Of a DNA stretch of 64,000 nt, positions 15,996-22,504 are shown piece by piece. The notes under the pieces are model-generated. The model was not told the DNA's origin. It was given only the letters and a program-made list of their open reading frames with translations, and ran no database searches. The translations under genes were made by a program, and so were the position numbers. Each line of letters begins with the position of its first letter. Positions within the stretch are counted from its first letter, which is position 1. The DNA comes from an uncultured Bacteroidales bacterium (GTDB taxonomy: Bacteria; Bacteroidota; Bacteroidia; Bacteroidales; F082). The stretch spans positions 204,519-268,518 of the forward strand of contig CAJOHD010000001.1 of the NCBI GenBank assembly GCA_905234275.1, read 5' to 3'.

Positions 15996-16964
15996 ATGAA
16001 AAGATTATTTACGTTAGTTTTAATGATGTTAGTGACATCATTTATTATGGCACAAACCCCTGTGAAAAAGGTGGCAGTTATGGAAACTAAAGCATCTGCA
16101 GGTGTTTCAGATTTTCAAAGCCAGATGGTTCGTGGTGCTATGGAAGCTGCTGTCGTAACAGCAAAAGGATACGAAGGTTACGATCGTACAGCTTTCGATG
16201 TTATCATGCAAGAGCAGAATTTTCAACGTTCAGGAGCTGTTGATGAGTCTCAAATCAAGCAGTTGGGACAGATGGCAGGCGTTCAATATGTTTTGGTAAC
16301 TGAAGCATCGCAGGAAGATGGCTATTTCTACATTCTTGCTAAACTTCTTGATGTGGAAACTGGAAAGTATGGTAATGCCTATGATGTTCTTTGTAAACAA
16401 TCACCAACGGACATAAAGGAATCTTGTGCTGAATTGGGTTCTAATTTATTTGGCAACGGTAAAGGCCCTTCCAAAAAAAGCAATGTTAATATGATTCCTG
16501 TTGACCAGGTTGCTGAAGTTTCAGCTGTTAATACACAACCATCAGAAGAAGTGGATCCTGTAAAACGCATTAAAAGGGTTTGGATGGCTTATTATATGGA
16601 TGGGAAACGTTTGACCAATGAACGTTATATGGATTTAATAAATGGTTGTAGTGAAGCAAAAGCGACATATGATAGAGGAAAAAAGATAAAAACAGCTGGT
16701 TATATTACATTGGGTTGTGGCGCTGCATTGCTTGCAGTTGGAATAGCAAATTATGCTGGTGGTTCAGATTATGGTGACAATGGTATTAATGAACCAGCGG
16801 TAATTGGAGCCGCAGTATGCTTGGCGTCAATTCCGGTGTTTATTTGGGGTAAAAACGTAAGAAATAGCGCCTATAAAGACTATAATGACTATTGTGCTAA
16901 ACCTGCAACTAATTTAAGTTTAAATGTTAAAAACAATAGTGTTGGTATTAGTTTGAATTTCTGA
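15996..16964 (+). CDS. CsgG-like protein with C-terminal membrane hairpin
   Basis: Protein of 322 residues with signal peptide 1-19 and a CsgG-like domain at about 24-155, very similar to that of the upstream gene (FDVIMQEQNFQRSGAVDESQ). The C-terminal part is unlike its relatives: a linker, then VWMAYYMDGKRLTNERYMDL, then two hydrophobic stretches (GYITLGCGAALLAVGIANYA and AVIGAAVCLASIPVFIWG) that look like a membrane hairpin. It may tether the group to the membrane (inference). A strong terminator follows, so it closes the first transcription unit of the array. Confidence 0.75.
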   Translation: MKRLFTLVLMMLVTSFIMAQTPVKKVAVMETKASAGVSDFQSQMVRGAMEAAVVTAKGYEGYDRTAFDVIMQEQNFQRSGAVDESQIKQLGQMAGVQYVLVTEASQEDGYFYILAKLLDVETGKYGNAYDVLCKQSPTDIKESCAELGSNLFGNGKGPSKKSNVNMIPVDQVAEVSAVNTQPSEEVDPVKRIKRVWMAYYMDGKRLTNERYMDLINGCSEAKATYDRGKKIKTAGYITLGCGAALLAVGIANYAGGSDYGDNGINEPAVIGAAVCLASIPVFIWGKNVRNSAYKDYNDYCAKPATNLSLNVKNNSVGISLNF

Positions 16965-16985
16965 TGTTTTTTTAATATTTAACAT

Positions 16986-17027
16986 AACAACAAGAGAACG
17001 CCAAACTGGGTGTCTCTTGTTGTTTTC
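16986..17027 (+). terminator. intrinsic terminator between the two halves of the CsgG array
   Basis: AACAACAAGAG pairs with CTCTTGTTGTT, extended after a bulged base by ACGCC/GGTGT, loop aaactg, then TTTTC. It separates 12672-16964 from the genes starting at 17101. Confidence 0.75.
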
Positions 17028-17100
17028 ATAGTTATTTAGATAAACGATGCCATTATAGGTTCGGCAAAAGGTAACTGATATATACGATCATTAATTTTAT

Positions 17101-18018
17101 ATGATAAGAAAACTCCTTGTTCTCACGCTTGCGCTAATTATCACTGCATCAGTCGTGGCGCAGAAAAAAGTCGCTGTTTTGGAAACCAAATGCACCGACA
17201 ATAGTATTACGTCGTTCCAGAGTACTATGGTGCGAGGCGGTATGGAAACTGCAGTGGGAAATACACCCGGGTATAAGGTTTACGACCGGAGTTCGTTTGA
17301 CGCAATTATGAAAGAACAGAATTTCCAACGCTCAGGAGCCGTTGATGACCAGCAAATCCGCCAATTGGGTGTTATGGCTGGAGTACAGTATATCATTGTG
17401 CCTGAAGCTACTGCTGCTGGTAATGAGTTTTACATCTTGGTGAAAATGCTTGATGTGGAAACCGGTGAATTCGGTGCCGTTTATGAAGAGTTGTGCGGCC
17501 CATCAGGCTCTGAAATAAGGCAAGCATGCTCTAATCTTGGTGTTCAGCTGTTTGGCTCAACTGGTGGTACTAGAAGTAGTGTTTCTAATAGTAGTATATC
17601 GAAGTCTTATAATAATACGATACAAGAGTACATTGATTTGGGACTTAGCAGCGGCACTAAGTGGAAACGCACTAACGAATCTGAATTGATGGATTATCAT
17701 ACAGCTTATAGCAACTACGGTAGTTCAATACCAACAATTAGCCAGTGGGCGGAATTAAAAAATCATTGTACCTGGACATGGACGGGTAACGGTTATAAAG
17801 TGACGGGTCCCAACGGGAACTACATTACATTACCGGCCGATGGTTTTCGTGAGTTCAAAGATGGTATTATTTACGGTAAAGACACTTCAGGCTATTATTG
17901 GATGTTTGATAACGGTAAAGATCAGGGCAATGCACAGTGCCTATTAATCACATCTTCTCTGGCAAAATATGAGAAGTTAGGTGCCGTTTATGGTTTCTCT
18001 GTAAGGTTAGTTAAATAA
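17101..18018 (+). CDS. CsgG-like protein with FISUMP-like C-terminal module
   Basis: Exported protein of 305 residues: signal peptide 1-20, CsgG-like domain about 21-155 (KKVAVLETKCTDNSITSFQS, SFDAIMKEQNFQRSGAVDDQ, EFYILVKMLDVETGEFG), a Ser-rich linker, and a C-terminal module starting EYIDLGLSSGTKWKRTN, typical of the Fibrobacter succinogenes major paralogous (FISUMP) domain. The CsgG part is closest to that of 18992-20224, including the shared SITSFQSTMVRGGMETAVGN. First gene after the internal terminator. Confidence 0.75.
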   Translation: MIRKLLVLTLALIITASVVAQKKVAVLETKCTDNSITSFQSTMVRGGMETAVGNTPGYKVYDRSSFDAIMKEQNFQRSGAVDDQQIRQLGVMAGVQYIIVPEATAAGNEFYILVKMLDVETGEFGAVYEELCGPSGSEIRQACSNLGVQLFGSTGGTRSSVSNSSISKSYNNTIQEYIDLGLSSGTKWKRTNESELMDYHTAYSNYGSSIPTISQWAELKNHCTWTWTGNGYKVTGPNGNYITLPADGFREFKDGIIYGKDTSGYYWMFDNGKDQGNAQCLLITSSLAKYEKLGAVYGFSVRLVK

Positions 18019-18038
18019 GGATTTAATAATGAATTAAT

Positions 18039-18929
18039 ATGAAACGATTATTATGTATTGCCATGTTAATGGCATTGAGTTTTACGCTTTTTGCACAAAC
18101 AAAAAAGGTTGCAGTTTATGTGACAGGAGAGCAAACTGGTATTAATAAGGTACTAGGTGACCAACTTGTAGAAGCATTTACACGTAGTGGTAAATATGTA
18201 GCTATTGAACGTACGGCTAGTTTTTTAGCAGAGATTAGTAGAGAGCAGAGTTATCAACGAACAGGAGCTGTTAGTGATAATGAAATAGCCAGTTTGGGTA
18301 ATCAATTTGGCGTACAATATGTTTGTGTCGCAGATGTTTCTGAAGTTTTTGGAGAGAAATATATTTCGGCGAGACTGATAGATGTTGAAAGCGTAGTTGT
18401 TATTAATACTGCTAATACAAGTAGCAAGCTACAAAATATGGATGATTTGATAAAAGCGTGTTCGTCAATAGCGACCAAATTGTCCGGAAAAACAGCAAAA
18501 GAGGCGGCTGCCGAAGCTGCTGCAAAAGCTGCAGAAGAAGCACGCTTGGCTAAAGAACGTGAAAATTTCTTCAAACAAGCTATGGAAGCAGGTTATATTC
18601 GAGTGTCAAATCTATATGTTGTCTGTGATATTAATTCTGGCGGAGGTTTTGATGCAGCAAAGTATTGTACAATTGGAGGTTACAAAGATTGGAGAATTCC
18701 CACACCTTCAGAACTTTCAATGATTAAAAGGCAATATTGTGATTGGGCAAATGAAGCATATAAATATTCTTCAAGCGTTTCATCTTTCTTAAATAACTTA
18801 TGTTCTCGAATGAGCGAAAAGCCATTTTATGTTGATGGAGGTAATGTGAAATACTTCTTGACACCGGAAGGTAGACAAGCTAACGGTTGGGAGACTATTT
18901 ATAATTTATTTGTTAGGGATATTAAATAG
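18039..18929 (+). CDS. CsgG-like protein with Ala-rich helix and DUF1566-like end
   Basis: Protein of 296 residues and the most divergent CsgG-like member: signal peptide 1-19; domain about 22-150 (KKVAVYVTGEQTGINK, EISREQSYQRTGAVSDNE, FGVQYVCVADVSE); a charged Ala-rich helix about 155-180 (KEAAAEAAAKAAEEARLAKE); and a short DUF1566-like module (GGYKDWRIPTPSELSMI). The helix could be a rigid spacer or coiled coil. It lies 20 nt after the FISUMP-type gene. Periplasmic location inferred. Confidence 0.7.
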   Translation: MKRLLCIAMLMALSFTLFAQTKKVAVYVTGEQTGINKVLGDQLVEAFTRSGKYVAIERTASFLAEISREQSYQRTGAVSDNEIASLGNQFGVQYVCVADVSEVFGEKYISARLIDVESVVVINTANTSSKLQNMDDLIKACSSIATKLSGKTAKEAAAEAAAKAAEEARLAKERENFFKQAMEAGYIRVSNLYVVCDINSGGGFDAAKYCTIGGYKDWRIPTPSELSMIKRQYCDWANEAYKYSSSVSSFLNNLCSRMSEKPFYVDGGNVKYFLTPEGRQANGWETIYNLFVRDIK

Positions 18930-18991
18930 ATGATATTGCAGATGGTGATATATGAAATTTGCAATTATAGCATCTATTAAAAAATATAAAT

Positions 18992-20224
18992 ATGAAGCGT
19001 TTTTTATTTCTTACAATCATTGTCGTAATTATTGGGTTGACTGTTGCAGCACAAAACACAAAGAAAGTGGCAGTGTGGGAGACCAAATGTTCAGACAACA
19101 GCATAACGTCGTTCCAGAGTACTATGGTGCGAGGCGGAATGGAGACTGCGGTAGGCAACACTCCTGGTTATGAGGTTTACGACAGGAGTGCGTTTGATGC
19201 CATTATGAAAGAGCATAATTTCCAACGCTCAGGAGCCGTTGATGACAAGCAAATCCGCCAATTGGGTGTTATGGCAGGAGTTCAGTATATCATAGTGCCT
19301 GAAGCCACTGTTGATGGCAATGAGTTTTACATCTTGGTGAAAATGCTTGATGTGGAAACTGGCAAATTCGGTGCCGTTTATGAGGACCTATGCGGACCAT
19401 CCGGAGCGGAAATACGAAAAGCCTGCTCAAATCTTGGAGTACAGCTTTTTGGCTCTTCGGGCAACACTGGCGGCAGTTCCACAACCCGACCATCAAACAG
19501 CAACACCTCAACCAGCCGTGGTGCTTCTTCTTTGAACTTCAGCGTTAATGGTGTTAACTTTGAAATGATAAAAGTTGAAGCGGGCAGCTTCACTATGGGC
19601 TGTACCTCAGAGCAGGGCGGCGATTGTTATGATTGGGAGAAACCTTCGCATCGTGTTACAATTACACAAGACTATTACATCGGTAAGTTTGAGGTGACAC
19701 AGGAATTGTATAAGGCTGTCATGGGCACTAACCCGAGCTATTGGAAAGAATATAATCGTCCAGTTGAAAATGTCAGTTGGAACGACGCTATGGAATTCTG
19801 TGCAGAGCTTAGCCGTCTGACAAGCCGCCAGTTTACACTTCCCACTGAGGCGGAATGGGAATACGCCGCACGTGGCGGTAAAAAGAATGAATGCACAAAA
19901 TATGCAGGAGGATGGAGCATTGGCTATGTGGCATGGTACTCCGATAACAGCGGTAGCTCCACACATGTCTGCGGAACGAAACGAGCCAATGCGTTGGGTA
20001 TTTACGACATGAGCGGCAACGTTTGGGAATGGTGTCTAGATAGGTATGGTAACTACAGCAGTGCAAGTCAGACCGACCCTATGGGGTCGTCATCAGGCTC
20101 GAACCGCGTGTATCGGGGCGGTGGCTGGGGCCACGACGCTGAGAACTGTCGAGTCTCGTATCGGCGCGGCTACACTCCTGACTACCGTTACCGCAATCTG
20201 GGCTTCCGCGTTGTGCTCCATTAG
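18992..20224 (+). CDS. CsgG-like/FGE-sulfatase fusion with a DGR-like variable C-terminus
   Basis: Protein of 410 residues: signal peptide 1-21; CsgG-like domain about 22-150 (SITSFQSTMVRGGMETAVGN); Ser/Gly/Thr linker 152-180; formylglycine-generating-enzyme-type domain about 183-410 (MIKVEAGSFTMGCTSEQGG, YYIGKFEVTQELY, LPTEAEWEYAARGGKKNE, ALGIYDMSGNVWEW, GFRVVLH). FGE-type domains have a C-type-lectin fold and are recurrent targets of diversity-generating retroelements (family knowledge). Residues about 367-410 are encoded by the variable repeat. Probably a binding protein rather than an enzyme. The start at 18992 gives a normal signal peptide. Confidence 0.8.
   Translation: MKRFLFLTIIVVIIGLTVAAQNTKKVAVWETKCSDNSITSFQSTMVRGGMETAVGNTPGYEVYDRSAFDAIMKEHNFQRSGAVDDKQIRQLGVMAGVQYIIVPEATVDGNEFYILVKMLDVETGKFGAVYEDLCGPSGAEIRKACSNLGVQLFGSSGNTGGSSTTRPSNSNTSTSRGASSLNFSVNGVNFEMIKVEAGSFTMGCTSEQGGDCYDWEKPSHRVTITQDYYIGKFEVTQELYKAVMGTNPSYWKEYNRPVENVSWNDAMEFCAELSRLTSRQFTLPTEAEWEYAARGGKKNECTKYAGGWSIGYVAWYSDNSGSSTHVCGTKRANALGIYDMSGNVWEWCLDRYGNYSSASQTDPMGSSSGSNRVYRGGGWGHDAENCRVSYRRGYTPDYRYRNLGFRVVLH
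20088..20224 (+). repeat. candidate DGR variable repeat 1
   Basis: Aligns without gaps to 21492-21628. Twenty substitutions are seen (20102, 20103, 20111, 20136, 20141, 20142, 20145, 20159, 20165, 20166, 20168, 20169, 20171, 20172, 20184, 20189, 20190, 20192, 20193, 20195). All are at codon positions 1 or 2, and 16 have an A in one of the two copies. Identity resumes at 20198 and continues past the stop codon to 20237. No reverse transcriptase or template repeat was found in the window. Confidence 0.8.
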
Positions 20225-20268
20225 TTTTTCTATGGCGATATCAGTCCTCATATTAAGCTGAAAAAGAA

Positions 20269-20343
20269 GCCCTGTATAGCTTGGATTGAGCGCGACGCAG
20301 GCGAGGGACGAGCAGCGTCGGTGAATGGAAAGGAATACAGGGC
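20269..20343. repeat. nested inverted repeat downstream of variable repeat 1
   Basis: GCCCTGTAT (20269-20277) is matched by ATACAGGGC (20335-20343), and inside it CGACGC (20293-20298) by GCGTCG (20315-20320). It lies 45 nt after the stop codon. DGR targets often have a hairpin or cruciform just after the variable repeat; this one is larger and more distant, so the link is only suggestive. Confidence 0.6.
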
Positions 20344-20371
20344 GGGAAAGGAAATAAATAGAAAAAATTAT

Positions 20372-21628
20372 ATGAAAAGAACTTTTATTATCACAGTTTT
20401 ACTAATGCTTTCGGCATTTGTAATGGCTCAAAACACAAAAAAAGTAGCAATCCTTGAAACAGTTGACAAGGAGAACAAAGTTGAATATGGAGTTGAGTTG
20501 CAATTGCGCGGTTATTTGACCGATGCCATTAACAGGACACCTGGCTATGAGGGTTATGATCGTGTTGATATGTCATCTATTTTGGGCTAACACAACTTCC
20601 AGAGAACTGGTTATGTGAGTGACGCGCAGATTAAAAAACTCGGTGAGATGACGGGAGCAAGCTCAATAATTGTGGCAGAAGCGGCTTTGTACGGCTCAGA
20701 CAGAATTATTGTGACAGCTAAGATTATTGATGTTGAGACAGCACGTATTGAGAACACATCTAGACCTAAAGTGGCCAGTACCAGTGATGACGGCATGGCG
20801 AAAGCATGCGCGGAACTTGCCATAGAGCTTCTTGGAATGACAAGAAACACTGGTAGTTATACTTCTGGTGGATCAAGTGCCAATAGCTATTCATCTGGCC
20901 AGGACTTCACCGAGACAGCCTTTGGCATAAACATGAAGATGGTTTATGTTGAAGGTGGCAGCTTCACCATGGGCTGTACTGGTGAACAGGGTAGCGACTG
21001 CGATGATGATGAGTCGCCGAACCGCTATACAAAAGTGAACTCTTTTTATATCGGCATGCTTGAGGTGACACAAAGCCAATGGGAGAAGGTGATGGGAACA
21101 ACAATTTACCAGCAAAAATCAAAAGCAGGTGCTTCAAACACTTATGGCACTGGTCCTGACTATCCTATGTACTATGTGAGTTGGGAGGAGACGAAGGAGT
21201 TTTGTGCGAGACTGAGCCGTCAGACAGGAAAGAACTACAGTCTTCCTACCGAAGCCGAATGGGAATACGCCGCACGTGGCGGTAAAAAGAATGAAGGCAC
21301 AAAATATGCAGGAGGATGGAGCATTGGCGATGTGGCATGGTACTCCGATAACAGCGGTAGCTCCACACATGTCTGCGGAACGAAACAAGCCAATGCGTTG
21401 GGTATTTACGACATGAGCGGCAATGTTTGGGAATGGTGTGAGGACTGGTACGGCCCATATCTGTCATACGACACCGACAACCCTAAAGGCGCGTCATCAG
21501 GCTCGTGCCGCGTGAATCGGGGCGGTGGCTGGGGCCACGGCGCTAGGATCTGTCGAGTCTCGGATCGGAACTACCTCACTCCTGACTCCCGTGGCAACTA
21601 TCTGGGCTTCCGCGTTGTGCTCCATTAG
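20372..21628 (+). pseudogene. CsgG-like/FGE-sulfatase fusion interrupted by an in-frame stop
   Basis: Reading from the ATG at 20372 gives a signal peptide (MKRTFIITVLLMLSAFVMAQ) and a CsgG-like start (KKVAILETVDKENK). A TAA at 20588-20590 then falls exactly where relatives have the Gln/Glu of KEQNFQRSG. The same frame continues (HNFQRTGYVSDAQIKK, ASSIIVAEAA) to the end of an intact FGE-type domain (VYVEGGSFTMGCTGEQGSD, LPTEAEWEYAARGG, GFRVVLH). One base change from CAA or GAA explains the stop. A GTG at 20615 could restart translation, but without a signal peptide. Most likely a recently broken gene, or a sequencing error. Confidence 0.7.
21492..21628 (+). repeat. candidate DGR variable repeat 2
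   Basis: Partner of 20088-20224 at a constant offset of 1404 bp. The 3' boundary block CTGGGCTTCCGCG through the stop codon and the following TTTTTCTATGGCG is identical in both copies. Variable codons include tgc, aat, ggc, agg, atc, gat, aac, tac, ctc and tcc, all but agg reachable from AAC or AAT by changing A only. Confidence 0.8.
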
Positions 21629-21687
21629 TTTTTCTATGGCGCAATCCGAACTCATATTAAGCTGAAAAAACGGTTTATTATAATGAA

Positions 21688-21715
21688 GTAGAGACGCACG
21701 GCCGTGCGTCTCTAC
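21688..21715. repeat. REP palindrome, copy 1
   Basis: Perfect 28-nt palindrome GTAGAGACGCACGG plus its complement. Lies upstream of the transposase gene and is matched by copies at 22119, 22433, 40766 and 62832. Confidence 0.9.
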
Positions 21716-21818
21716 GTGTTTTATATCGCCTTTTGTTAACAAATTTTAACACAGTTTTCATTTTTCTGCAAGTTATGTTAAAAATTGTGAAAAACGATAA
21801 CTGTATTGTTTTTAGCGT

Positions 21819-21826
21819 TATCTTTG
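21819..21826 (+). promoter_or_regulatory. -7 box of transposase gene
   Basis: TATCTTTG, a match to TAnnTTTG, 25 nt upstream of the ATG at 21852. No clear -33 element. Confidence 0.5.
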
Positions 21827-21851
21827 CCACAAGTTTCTAAAAATTAGAATT

Positions 21852-22436
21852 ATGGAATCTGTTTTTCAAAACAAATACAAAATTGCATCAAATCGTTTGT
21901 GCGGATGGAATTACGCTAGCGACGGGCATTATTTTATAACAATTGTAACCGCAAATAGAGAGAATCATTTTGGGAAAATAATGGATGACAAAATGATAAT
22001 GAACGATTGGGGACAAATCGTTTATGATGAATTTTTTAAATCATTTGAAATGCGGCAAGAATTGTATTTAGGAGGATTTGTTTTAATGCCCAATCATATT
22101 CATGCAATTGTTTCAATCGTAGAGACGCACGGCCGTGCGTCTTCACCAAAATCAAATGACGGACCAAAATCAAATAATACAACCAAACAATTAATCAGGC
22201 AACCACAATCAATATCATCATTCATTGCTGGTTTTAAATCGGCAACGATAAAACATATAGACGATTGGATCGATATAAACAATCCCAATATGCCAAAATT
22301 TAACCGACGTAATCCATTATGGCAACCAAATTATTATGACCATATTATTCGGTCAGAAAAAGAATATATGCAAATATCAGGATATATTGTTGATAACCCA
22401 TTGCATTGGGAGAAGGATAGGAATAAAACAATGTAG
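21852..22436 (+). CDS. REP-associated tyrosine transposase (RAYT, Y1_Tnp family)
   Basis: Transposase-like protein of 194 residues. The HUH metal-binding motif is MPNHIHAIV (His82, His84). The N-terminal strand is DGHYFITIVTANRENHF, and the catalytic Tyr lies in the YYDHIIRSEKEYMQISGYIV region followed by DNPLHW. RAYTs are single-copy, domesticated relatives of IS200/IS605 enzymes that act on REP palindromes (family knowledge). Here REP palindromes sit on both sides, a third lies inside the gene and encodes ETHGRAS at residues 91-97, and the downstream copy supplies the stop codon TAG at 22434-22436. The internal insertion falls between conserved blocks, so the protein may stay active. Confidence 0.9.
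   Translation: MESVFQNKYKIASNRLCGWNYASDGHYFITIVTANRENHFGKIMDDKMIMNDWGQIVYDEFFKSFEMRQELYLGGFVLMPNHIHAIVSIVETHGRASSPKSNDGPKSNNTTKQLIRQPQSISSFIAGFKSATIKHIDDWIDINNPNMPKFNRRNPLWQPNYYDHIIRSEKEYMQISGYIVDNPLHWEKDRNKTM
22119..22146. repeat. REP palindrome inside the transposase gene
   Basis: GTAGAGACGCACGGCCGTGCGTCT followed by an imperfect end (TCAC instead of CTAC). In frame it encodes VETHGRASS. Confidence 0.9.
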
Positions 22437-22460
22437 AGACGCACGGCCGTGCGTCTCTAC
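22433..22460. repeat. REP palindrome overlapping the transposase stop codon
   Basis: Perfect 28-nt copy. Bases 2-4 of the palindrome (TAG) are the stop codon of the transposase gene. Confidence 0.9.
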
Positions 22461-22504
22461 GATCAATCATATGATTCTACATCATTTGATGTGTGGTATG
22501 GACA

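Noticed and set aside
14898..18929. Curli secretion channel (CsgG) genes
   Set aside because: The proteins lack the lipobox and transmembrane beta-hairpins of CsgG, and no curlin subunit or CsgE/F genes are present.
20588..20590. Recoded stop codon giving a special amino acid
   Set aside because: The stop is TAA, there is no recoding element visible, and relatives have Gln or Glu one base away. Mutation is simpler.
12672..22504. Complete DGR with reverse transcriptase and template repeat
   Set aside because: No protein with reverse transcriptase motifs and no A-rich third copy of the variable block was found on either strand of the window. Only target repeats are supported.
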